Shown: positions 6,984 through 13,293 of the stretch, piece after piece | How the letters are laid out: every line of letters starts with the position of its first letter | How positions within the stretch are numbered: position 1 is the first letter of the stretch | Assembly: GCA_019894655.1 (NCBI GenBank) | Contig: JAGXNZ010000188.1 | Span: 1-13,571 of the forward strand | Length of the DNA stretch: 13,571 nucleotides | From: Promethearchaeota archaeon | GTDB taxonomy: Archaea > Asgardarchaeota > Lokiarchaeia > Sigynarchaeales > SOKP01 | Direction of reading: 5' to 3' | Made by a program: the position numbers and the translations under genes | Notes under the pieces: model-generated | What the model was told of the DNA's origin: nothing | The model's input: only the letters and a program-made list of their open reading frames with translations | Databases searched by the model: none

Positions 6984-7820
6984 CTATAATGAGATTTTCT
7001 TACCAGTAAAATTCCTCTTATAATTACCAAAATCTTCCATTTTACTTAAAAATTCTAAGTTAAAAATTGGTCCATCTTTGCAGACCAACATTCCAATAGG
7101 ATCTATTGCACATAATCCGCATAATCCACACCCACACCTCATTATTCTTTCAAGACTCGCATAAAACTCAATTTTATTTTCTTGGCATATTTGAAACAAT
7201 TTATACAACATTATTTCTGGACCGCAGGAATAAACAACTAGACTTGAATGAAGCTTTTTATTAAATTCATTTACCATTTCTTCAAAAATATCAGAGGTAA
7301 CTCCCTTAATTCCATAACTTCCATCATCAGTACAATAATGAACTTCAGAATTATTTGTGGTAACTTCTTGAAAATAGTCTTTAAACATAAGATCGCCATC
7401 AATTTTGGCACCTTCAATAATAGTATGGTTTATATTTGTTTTGGTGAGTTCAGTTGAAAGAAATTTTAGTGGCGCCATCCCGACTCCACCCCCAATTAAG
7501 AAGATTTTTTTTGAGTTATCATTTGGAAGGGTAAAGTGATTACCTAATGGTCCTCTTACCCCGATATAATCTCCAATGTTTAAATTAAACATAGCATTCG
7601 TACATTCTCCAACATTTTTTACTGTAATTGCCCAATTATTGTTATTATCACAACCCGATATCGACATTGGGACTTCATCTACTCCTGGTACCCATACCAT
7701 AATAAATTGTCCCGGTTTGGGAAAGATGTAGTTTTCGCTCTTGAATACAAGAGTTTTAACATCCTTACATTCATCAATAATTTTTTGGACCCTTACAGTT
7801 TTTATTACATTTTCAGTCAA
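6984..7820 (-). CDS. pyrK: Dihydroorotate dehydrogenase B electron-transfer subunit
   Basis: PyrK carries FAD and a [2Fe-2S] cluster and passes electrons from the PyrD flavin to NAD+. The protein is 278 aa, within the family range. The flavin-binding barrel covers about residues 1-100 (PMSIS at 51-55, VRGPLGNHF at 88-96). The nucleotide-binding domain starts with GGGVGMAPLKFLS (110-122) and includes YSCGPEIM (197-204). Cluster ligands are C229, C234, C237 and C247 within MRCGCGLCGLC and LVCKDGPIF; C231 is an extra cysteine. The start is TTG, overlapping the last 8 nt of pyrD, with AGAGGT (7834-7829) 8 nt upstream, so translation is probably coupled to pyrD. Reading from the TTG gives MTENVIKTVRVQKI, a normal N-terminus. 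Homology to its C-terminus reappears in the fragment at 6904-6800. Confidence 0.95.
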   Translation of the reverse strand: MTENVIKTVRVQKIIDECKDVKTLVFKSENYIFPKPGQFIMVWVPGVDEVPMSISGCDNNNNWAITVKNVGECTNAMFNLNIGDYIGVRGPLGNHFTLPNDNSKKIFLIGGGVGMAPLKFLSTELTKTNINHTIIEGAKIDGDLMFKDYFQEVTTNNSEVHYCTDDGSYGIKGVTSDIFEEMVNEFNKKLHSSLVVYSCGPEIMLYKLFQICQENKIEFYASLERIMRCGCGLCGLCAIDPIGMLVCKDGPIFNLEFLSKMEDFGNYKRNFTGKKISL

Positions 7821-8739
7821 AATCGGGGACCTCTTGAGTTTTAAACTGATGAGCTAATCCCTTTATGTCACTGATAGATGAATATTCATTATCTTTTAAA
7901 TATTGAATTATTCCATTATTAATTTTAGTAATAAGTTCAATTCCTTTATATAAAGCTGTACCTATTTGTACTGCTGAAGCTCCTGCTAAAAAAAACTCTA
8001 CTACATCTTGCCAAGAATCTATTCCTCCACATCCAATTATAGGAATTTTCAATATTTTGTATAAATCATAAACTTTTTTTACAGCAATTGGATGTATAGC
8101 TTTTCCTGAAAGTCCTCCACTTCCATGTGACAAAATTGGTCTTTTTGTATTAATATCTACTTTCATAGCAGCAAGGGTGTTAATGGCTACAACAGCATCA
8201 GCCCCCCCATTTTGAGCTGCTAAGGCGATCTCACCTAAGTTAGTCACATTAGGATTTAATTTTACAAATAATGGTATTTTTAGCTCTTTTTTCATTGATT
8301 TAACAATAGAGAAAGTAAGGTCTTTATCAATACCTATGCTAGAAACCTCAGCATGAGGACATGAAATATTGATTTCTATAGCATCAGCGCCTGCTTGTTC
8401 TGCTTTTAATGCCACTTTTATATAAGATTCGACAGTATCTCCAAACACACTTACAATTAACGGAAACTTAAATTTCTTTATTTCTTTAATTTCTGTTATA
8501 AAATTATCTATTCCAGGATTTCCCAGTCCAACACTATTCAAAAATGTACCTGGATAGACTTCAACGATAGAAGGATTTTTAAATCCTTTTCTTGGCTTTG
8601 GACCTATTGATTTAGTTGTTATAGCACCTAATCCTTCATCAACTAGCCTTTTCATTGTAGAATAAGAAACTCCTAAAATACCAGAAGCTAAAATTAAAGG
8701 AGAGTTTAATTTTAACTCGGAAATATTTCGTTCAAGCAT
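7813..8739 (-). CDS. pyrD: Dihydroorotate dehydrogenase B catalytic subunit
   Basis: PyrD oxidises dihydroorotate to orotate with FMN in pyrimidine synthesis; class 1B enzymes work with PyrK. The protein is 308 aa, typical. The substrate loop is NSVGLGNPG (68-76). NISCPHAEVSS (124-134) holds the active-site base C127, as class 1 enzymes use cysteine where class 2 uses serine. VKLNPNVT (159-166), INTLAAMK (186-193), GGLSGKAIHPIAV (208-220), GCGGIDSWQDV (236-246) and AVQIGTALY (256-264) build the FMN site. The ATG at 8739 has no Shine-Dalgarno. pyrD is the first gene of the pyrD-pyrK operon and overlaps pyrK by 8 nt. It diverges from nop5, with about 70 bp of shared promoter sequence. Confidence 0.96.
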   Translation of the reverse strand: MLERNISELKLNSPLILASGILGVSYSTMKRLVDEGLGAITTKSIGPKPRKGFKNPSIVEVYPGTFLNSVGLGNPGIDNFITEIKEIKKFKFPLIVSVFGDTVESYIKVALKAEQAGADAIEINISCPHAEVSSIGIDKDLTFSIVKSMKKELKIPLFVKLNPNVTNLGEIALAAQNGGADAVVAINTLAAMKVDINTKRPILSHGSGGLSGKAIHPIAVKKVYDLYKILKIPIIGCGGIDSWQDVVEFFLAGASAVQIGTALYKGIELITKINNGIIQYLKDNEYSSISDIKGLAHQFKTQEVPDFD

Positions 8740-8809
8740 TGCTATTATTATGTAAGAAATGATTATTATTATTACTTGAGAATTTTTACTACGGGAAGTG
8801 TTTAGAATA
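8740..8809. promoter_or_regulatory. Shared pyrD / nop5 divergent promoter region
   Basis: Only 70 bp separate the pyrD ATG and the preferred nop5 ATG. There is no classical TATA box. A GATTATTATTATTA tract (8761-8774) sits about 27-30 nt before GTG 8798 and 42 nt before ATG 8810, so it could serve as the nop5 TATA element. On the other strand the same tract is AATAATAATAAT, 25-35 nt from the pyrD ATG. Both genes may therefore share one AT element. Confidence 0.4.
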
Positions 8810-10033
8810 ATGAGATGTTATATTATTGATTCTTTAATAGGGATATATGCTATTGATGATGGAGGAAATTTCCTTAATTTTATTGATTTCTTAGACGATA
8901 TAGAAAAATCAGTAAGTTTTTATAATTCATTAAATAGCGATTCTCTTTCTGAAGAATACTCAGACATTATGACTGAACTAAGTAGTTCTGGTTTTGATGA
9001 TTTTGTGTTTGATAATAAAAAACTAAAAGAATTAACAAAACAGAAATTAGGTTACAACACTTCGATTGAAAAATTTTCTTTAGAATTTAAAAATTTTCGC
9101 TTTAATCTAAGCGATCAATTAAAAAAGATAGGTATCACTAAAACACGGAACGAAATTCTTTTCTTCTTTAAGAAAGTTGAAGAACAATTAATTAAAAATA
9201 AAGTTAGTCAGTTTGGGAGTAAGGGAGATGTAGAAGTCATCCAAGTCATAGAAACTTTAGATATTCTTAAAAAATCTATAAGTTTATTCTCAAGTCGCAT
9301 GAGAGAATGGTATGGTTTGTATTTTCCGGAATTAACAGATAAATTAATAGAAGAAAATATCCTTATTGCAAAATTAATTACAATATTAGGAAAACGAGAT
9401 AATTTCACTTATGAAAAGATCGGCCAAGAGTTTAGTTTTAAGGAATCAAGAATTAGTATGTTACAAAAATTAGCCTCACAATCAATGGGGGGGGATATTG
9501 ATCTTAGTATAATTAAAAAATATGCTGATGAAATTCTATCCTTAGACGACTTTAGGCAAGAGTTAGAGGATTATTTAGATACTTTAATGGAACAAGTTGC
9601 TCCAAATCTTTTTGCTTTAGTCGGGGGTCTAATTGGGGCGAAACTAATAGCAAAGGCGGGAAGTTTAAAAAAATTAGCTTTTATGCCGGCTTCGAGGATT
9701 CAACTCTTGGGGGCTGAGAAAGCTTTATATAGGTTCCTTAAAACGGGCGAAAAACGCCCAAAACACGGATTAATTTTTCAATGGAATCAAATCCGAGGAA
9801 GTAAGCCCTGGAATAGGGGAAAAATTTCTCGAGTAATATCAGGAAAGATTGGAATTTCAGCTAAAGTAGATTTTTTTGGCGGAGAATTTGTAGCTGATGT
9901 GCTTTCAAAGGAAATAAACAAAAAAATCCAAGAAATTGAGAAAAAATATCCTAAACCTCCACTAAAAAGAAGTGAACCTAAAACTAAGATCAGTTCGAGT
10001 AAAAAACAAGCAAGCAAAAAAAAAAGGAGGTAA
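8810..10033 (+). CDS. nop5: C/D box sRNP core protein Nop5 (Nop56/58)
   Basis: Nop5 bridges L7Ae-bound C/D guide RNA and the methyltransferase fibrillarin in archaeal 2'-O-methylation complexes. From the ATG at 8810 it has 407 aa. The first 115 residues are the fibrillarin-binding domain (MRCYIIDSLIGIYAIDD). A coiled coil and the signature REWYGLYFPEL (165-175) follow. The Nop domain contains SQSMGG (224-229), EQVAPNLFALVGGLIGAKLI (about 261-280), MPASRIQLLGAEKAL (292-306), PKHG (317-320) and GSKPWNRGKISR (330-341). A lysine-rich tail (384-407, SKKQASKKKRR) ends it, shorter than in methanogens. A GTG at 8798 in the same frame would add four residues; it suits a leaderless mRNA, but the ATG matches the family's N-terminus better. 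Its last codons and stop contain the Shine-Dalgarno of flpA. Confidence 0.95.
   Translation: MRCYIIDSLIGIYAIDDGGNFLNFIDFLDDIEKSVSFYNSLNSDSLSEEYSDIMTELSSSGFDDFVFDNKKLKELTKQKLGYNTSIEKFSLEFKNFRFNLSDQLKKIGITKTRNEILFFFKKVEEQLIKNKVSQFGSKGDVEVIQVIETLDILKKSISLFSSRMREWYGLYFPELTDKLIEENILIAKLITILGKRDNFTYEKIGQEFSFKESRISMLQKLASQSMGGDIDLSIIKKYADEILSLDDFRQELEDYLDTLMEQVAPNLFALVGGLIGAKLIAKAGSLKKLAFMPASRIQLLGAEKALYRFLKTGEKRPKHGLIFQWNQIRGSKPWNRGKISRVISGKIGISAKVDFFGGEFVADVLSKEINKKIQEIEKKYPKPPLKRSEPKTKISSSKKQASKKKRR
10026..10031 (+). promoter_or_regulatory. Shine-Dalgarno of flpA overlapping the nop5 stop
   Basis: GGAGGT spans the last arginine codon and first base of the nop5 TAA and stands 9 nt before TTG 10041. 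It is the strongest ribosome binding site in the window. It decides for the TTG start of flpA over the ATG at 9972, which would overlap nop5 by 62 nt and add a lysine-rich sequence not found in fibrillarin. Confidence 0.85.
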
Positions 10034-10040
10034 AGGTAAA

Positions 10041-10730
10041 TTGAGCAACATTAATATAAGAGCACATCCAAAATTTTCTAACGTTTATATCTCGGGAGTA
10101 CCAAACAATCTAAAACTTTATTCTAAGAACTTAATCCCCGGCAATCAAGTATACGGAGAGAGATTGATTTCATTTAAAGGTGAAGAATATCGAGAATGGG
10201 ATCCCTTCAGAAGTAAATTAGCCGCGATGATATTGGAAAAGCCTTCGTTGGAATTTTTAACGAAAGATTTAAACTGTTTGTATTTGGGTGCATCCTCTGG
10301 AACTACAATTTCTCACCTTTCGGATATTGTTTACGATGGAATCATTTACGGCGTTGAATTTGCTGAGCGAAGCATGAGACAGTTGATTCAAAACAGCGAT
10401 AAAAGAATGAATATCGTTCCTATTTTAAGAGATGCTAATTTTCCAGAAAGTTATGCTAAATCTATTTTTACTCCTATTGATCTAGTCTATCAAGATATCG
10501 CTCAGCCTAATCAAGCACAAATAGCCATTGAAAATTGCAACTATTATCTAAAAAATAATGGATTTTTAATTCTCGCTATAAAATCTCAATCAATTGACAG
10601 CGTACAAAAGTCTGAAAAAATTTATATTCAAGAAAGAAAAACTTTAGAAAAAGCCGGTTATGTAGTGATCGACAGCATAAACATCCATAAATACGCTGCG
10701 AATCACATTATTTTAACCATTCAAAAATAA
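10041..10730 (+). CDS. flpA: Fibrillarin-like rRNA/tRNA 2'-O-methyltransferase
   Basis: Archaeal fibrillarin is the AdoMet-dependent methyltransferase of C/D box sRNPs and methylates ribose 2'-OH groups chosen by guide RNAs. From TTG 10041 it has 229 aa, about the length of the methanogen proteins. A short N-terminal beta domain (1-55) leads to REWDPFRSKLAAMI (51-64). The Rossmann core follows: YLGASSGTTISHL (81-93, AdoMet loop), YGVEFAERSMR (103-113), IVPILRDANFPESY (125-138), LVYQDIAQPNQA (148-159) and LILAIKSQSID (176-186). The start is fixed by GGAGGT overlapping the nop5 stop; the gap to nop5 is 7 nt, so the two are one operon and probably coupled translationally, making sRNP partners in step. 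AdoMet would come from the MAT encoded about 2.5 kb downstream. Confidence 0.95.
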   Translation: MSNINIRAHPKFSNVYISGVPNNLKLYSKNLIPGNQVYGERLISFKGEEYREWDPFRSKLAAMILEKPSLEFLTKDLNCLYLGASSGTTISHLSDIVYDGIIYGVEFAERSMRQLIQNSDKRMNIVPILRDANFPESYAKSIFTPIDLVYQDIAQPNQAQIAIENCNYYLKNNGFLILAIKSQSIDSVQKSEKIYIQERKTLEKAGYVVIDSINIHKYAANHIILTIQK

Positions 10731-10770
10731 TTTAAAATAGAGGAAATCTTAAAACATATAGAAGTAAATC
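10731..10770. other. Convergent gap between flpA and rnhB
   Basis: Forty AT-rich bases separate the ends of two operons that converge. No clear U-tract is visible on either strand, so read-through and antisense overlap of the two transcripts are possible. Confidence 0.4.
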
Positions 10771-11487
10771 TCACTTTACAAAATCAGTTATTTTTGCGTT
10801 AGATATTTCCTCTCTGATTATTTTTTTCGTAGTTTCCCAAGATTTTCTTGCGAACGGTGGAGATTTTTTCTTTTCTATTATCCATTTTCTCAGAAATTCT
10901 ATAGTTCGTACATCGGAAGGATATCCAGATCCAAAATCCCCGTAATTCTTTTTTAATTCTTCTATAATGTTATCTCTCGTATCTTTTGCAATTATTGAGC
11001 TAGCTGAGACGATAGGGTATAAATCATCTGCTTTATGTTTAGAGATTATTTTAATAGGCGAATAGTTAAGAAGTTTTTTGATAGATTTTCCAAATCTTGC
11101 CTCGTTCACGTCTGCAGCGTCGATATAAATAATGTTGGGTTTTAGCGCTTCAATAATTTCTGCCATCTTAATTTCTTCAAGTTTATTCAAAGTAATTCTT
11201 TTTTTCTCTCTCGCATCGATTTCTTGAGCTGAAACAACGATGGTTTTATAATTACTACATTTATGCTTTATTATTTTGGCTAACTCAGACCGTTTTTTAG
11301 GCGATAATTTCTTCGAATCCTTAACTCCGATATCGTCAAGCAATTTTAATTCAGCTTCGAGAAAGCACACACCACAAATTACCATTGGTCCTAAAACTGG
11401 ACCTCTTCCCGCCTCGTCAATACCACAAATAATGTCGTAATTAAATTCCTGATTCTTGGACGAGGTCAATAAATTCCTCTTCGTCAT
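10771..11487 (-). CDS. rnhB: Ribonuclease HII
   Basis: RNase HII cuts the RNA strand of RNA-DNA hybrids and single ribonucleotides in DNA. The protein is 238 aa from ATG 11487. GIDEAGRGPVLGP (22-34) holds the first two catalytic acids D24 and E25; YIDAADVNEARF (121-132) gives D123, and HKADDLYPIVSASSIIAKDTRD gives D154 in the ADD motif, with the conserved SASSIIAK loop. GDFGSGYPSD (183-192) and PPFARKSWETT (210-220) are also typical. The ATG lies inside the preceding regulator gene and overlaps it by 47 nt, with no Shine-Dalgarno. A TTG at 11469 in the same frame has GAGG 6 nt upstream and would give 232 aa, beginning closer to the conserved core; either could be right. It converges with flpA, leaving a 40-bp gap. 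Confidence 0.95.
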   Translation of the reverse strand: MTKRNLLTSSKNQEFNYDIICGIDEAGRGPVLGPMVICGVCFLEAELKLLDDIGVKDSKKLSPKKRSELAKIIKHKCSNYKTIVVSAQEIDAREKKRITLNKLEEIKMAEIIEALKPNIIYIDAADVNEARFGKSIKKLLNYSPIKIISKHKADDLYPIVSASSIIAKDTRDNIIEELKKNYGDFGSGYPSDVRTIEFLRKWIIEKKKSPPFARKSWETTKKIIREEISNAKITDFVK

Positions 11488-12451
11488 CTATTTTTTCTAA
11501 ATTTCCAATTTTAACAATAGGAACTTTTATCTTTCTTAACGAATCTGGTATTTTAGTGTCGTTATTTACGATAAACAGAGAATTTACATGAAATAATTCG
11601 TTGAACGTATTTAAACAATTGAGACTAAGTTCGTTAATTTTTTTATCCTCTTCTGAAACACCCGAAAAAAGAGGAAACACACTTCTTTTCTTATTCTCGT
11701 CAGATACTTTGGAATATAGAGATAATTTAAACGGAATTGGGTAATTTTTGAACCAATAAGAACAAACTCCAATGTCGTCCAAAACTGTTTGAAGGTGGGT
11801 TTCAAAAGAGTTACGAGCAATAGATTCTCGAGGATCTTTCTGATCAATTTCAAATTTGAAATTCCATTCAAATAGGTTAATCTTCCTAAAAATATCATTA
11901 TTTTCTAAGACCATTGACAATTTTTTAGCGATTTTTTCAGAAGGACGCATGCTTTCATTTTCATACGCACATACAGTGCGTTTTGTTACACCGATTAACT
12001 CTGATAATTCCTTTCGTGATATCTCCTGCTTTTCTCTAATGAATTTCACAACGTTCCCCTTTAAAAATATTATTCCACCCCCTCTTCTCGCCAGAATGTA
12101 GGGATACAACCCTTTATCAATAATGTTTTCTAAAGTCGCTAAAGTAATGAAAGGTAGATCTTCTCTAATATAAATAGTATTGTCTTCTAATTCATTGTAT
12201 CGATTTTTAATCCCGATTAACAACGGTTTAGATTTTAGCAGCGTAGATAATGATTTAATATCGTTAATTATTTCAGTGTTTAAATTATCGATGTTCTGAA
12301 AAACTTTCACGCTGAATATGATATCGTTCTTTTTTACTAGTAAATCAAAACAAAATTTGTTTTTTTTATTGAAAAAATTATCTAACCTAAATGTTTCAAA
12401 ATTTGCTTTTTTAAGCAAATCGTCAATTTTTTCAAGTATAGTATTATTCAT
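11441..12451 (-). CDS. COG1395-type archaeal HTH transcriptional regulator
   Basis: This 336-aa protein resembles the archaeal family of putative HTH regulators typified by MTH_967. Residues about 1-115 form an alpha/beta domain with FDLLVKKNDIIFSVKV (35-50), reminiscent of the PD-(D/E)XK fold core; no nuclease activity is claimed. YPYILARRGGGIIFLKG (116-132) is the conserved link. An XRE-type helix-turn-helix covers about 134-185 (IREKQEISRKELSELIGV, then TKRTVCAYENESMRPS). The rest is an alpha/beta domain that ends in FIDLVQESGI. DNA targets are unknown. The ATG at 12451 has GGGAT 5 nt upstream and a TTTTATAAAA box about 34 nt upstream. It is first in a two-gene unit with rnhB, whose start lies inside its 3' end. 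Confidence 0.85.
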   Translation of the reverse strand: MNNTILEKIDDLLKKANFETFRLDNFFNKKNKFCFDLLVKKNDIIFSVKVFQNIDNLNTEIINDIKSLSTLLKSKPLLIGIKNRYNELEDNTIYIREDLPFITLATLENIIDKGLYPYILARRGGGIIFLKGNVVKFIREKQEISRKELSELIGVTKRTVCAYENESMRPSEKIAKKLSMVLENNDIFRKINLFEWNFKFEIDQKDPRESIARNSFETHLQTVLDDIGVCSYWFKNYPIPFKLSLYSKVSDENKKRSVFPLFSGVSEEDKKINELSLNCLNTFNELFHVNSLFIVNNDTKIPDSLRKIKVPIVKIGNLEKIDDEEEFIDLVQESGI

Positions 12452-12480
12452 TTAATCCCATATCTAAAAAAGCTAAATAG

Positions 12481-12490
12481 TTTTATAAAA
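12481..12490 (-). promoter_or_regulatory. TATA box of the COG1395 regulator
   Basis: TTTTATAAAA, itself a palindrome, lies about 34 nt before the ATG at 12451 on the minus strand and predicts a leader of roughly 8 nt that contains GGGAT. The other 123 bp of the spacer (12452-12574) show no gene. Confidence 0.55.
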
Positions 12491-12574
12491 TTATTTTATT
12501 GTGATAAAAGACTTAAGTATTATTTATTTATTTACTAAACTTACTCGTAGATTCCGTTTTGTACGTAATTTTTT

Positions 12575-13141
12575 TTAATAGTTTGTAAGTTTAAGAAAAT
12601 TAGAATCTGTAATTATCCCTATAAATTTTTTGTTTTCTTTAACCAAAACTGCGGGATAGTTTATCAATAAACTTGAGATGTCTTTTACGTTCCAACCTTT
12701 TTCTACTTCTGGGAAGGGTAATTCTTTAATATCGGTTACCTTTAAATTCAAAATTACAGGATCATCAGTTATATATTTCTGAATTTTTTTAGCCGTTATA
12801 CTCCCATAATTATGATTATTCTCTAAAATTGGTATTTGTGATATATTGTATTTTGTCATCAGCTCTACAGCTTCTTTCACCGTTGAATGTGGAGTTATGA
12901 ATATTATTTCCGGAGTTAAGATGTCTACGGCATGTTTCATAGATTGTTTACGAGCTATTCTTTCATTTTCTAAAAATTCATAAATTACTTTAAACTTGGA
13001 GTAGGGGGGGTCCATTGTTCCATTTTCTATTCTTGAAATCGTAGATTGAGAAATGCTTAATATTTCTCCTAACTCTTTCTGACTAATATTTAAACTTTTT
13101 CGTAAATTTCTAATTTCTGAAGAATCGGGTAATACTTCCAT
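12575..13141 (-). CDS. HTH-CBS domain regulator
   Basis: The 188-aa protein joins an XRE-type helix-turn-helix (8-58: IRNLRKSLNISQKELGEI, SQSTISRIENGTMDPP) to a CBS pair (about 70-125 and 133-186). The first CBS repeat includes HSTVKEAVELMTKYNISQIP and YGSITAKKI; the second has the nucleotide-binding GIITDSN (175-181). This architecture matches COG3620-type archaeal regulators. CBS pairs bind adenosyl ligands such as AMP, ATP or AdoMet; in Methanocaldococcus MJ0100 a CBS pair binds AdoMet and methylthioadenosine. Because this gene diverges from the AdoMet synthetase gene, a role as AdoMet-sensing regulator of that enzyme is attractive but inferred. TTATAATAA lies 27 nt before the ATG, with no Shine-Dalgarno, so the mRNA is probably leaderless. 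Confidence 0.87.
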   Translation of the reverse strand: MEVLPDSSEIRNLRKSLNISQKELGEILSISQSTISRIENGTMDPPYSKFKVIYEFLENERIARKQSMKHAVDILTPEIIFITPHSTVKEAVELMTKYNISQIPILENNHNYGSITAKKIQKYITDDPVILNLKVTDIKELPFPEVEKGWNVKDISSLLINYPAVLVKENKKFIGIITDSNFLKLTNY

Positions 13142-13162
13142 TTTAAAATCCGTAAAGCTTAA

Positions 13163-13172
13163 TTATTATAAT
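13163..13172 (-). promoter_or_regulatory. TATA box of the HTH-CBS gene
   Basis: On the minus strand TTATAATAA is centred about 27 nt before the ATG at 13141, the standard archaeal distance for a leaderless mRNA. The TCATGCA repeats begin 14 bp further upstream. Confidence 0.55.
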
Positions 13173-13185
13173 TTAATCGCATATT

Positions 13186-13201
13186 TCATGCAAATCATGC
13201 A
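13186..13201. repeat. Tandem TCATGCA repeat
   Basis: TCATGCA occurs at 13186-13192 and 13195-13201, a 9-bp period. The second copy continues into the palindrome ATGCAT. It lies just upstream of the TATA box of the HTH-CBS gene and may be an operator site. Confidence 0.45.
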
Positions 13202-13263
13202 TATTATTATCAATAATTATTTATAAATACCATTAATTTTAAAACTCATTATTAAAATAACTA

Positions 13264-13272
13264 TTTATATAA
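13264..13272 (+). promoter_or_regulatory. TATA box of the MAT gene
   Basis: TTTATATAA is centred 26 nt before the ATG at 13294, with an A-rich BRE-like stretch just upstream. The spacing places the transcription start at or next to the start codon, so the mRNA is leaderless. Confidence 0.7.
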
Positions 13273-13275
13273 TTC

Positions 13276-13290
13276 ACATAGAGTCTATGT
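13276..13290. repeat. Perfect inverted repeat between TATA box and MAT start
   Basis: ACATAGA-G-TCTATGT is a perfect 7+1+7 inverted repeat that fills the space between the MAT TATA box and its ATG, covering the predicted transcription start. A dimeric protein bound there would block polymerase, so this is a strong candidate operator, most simply for the divergent HTH-CBS protein. Confidence 0.6.
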
Positions 13291-13293
13291 AAA

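Noticed and set aside
9787..10017. 76-codon antisense frame in nop5
   Set aside because: It is hydrophobic only because it is opposite the lysine-rich tail; no start signal or motif.
9972..10040. Upstream ATG extension of fibrillarin
   Set aside because: It would overlap nop5 and add a lysine-rich segment foreign to fibrillarin; GGAGGT with 9-nt spacing points to TTG 10041.
11611..11898. 95-codon frame on the minus strand within the COG1395 regulator
   Set aside because: It is a different frame of the same strand as the supported regulator and shows no domain pattern.
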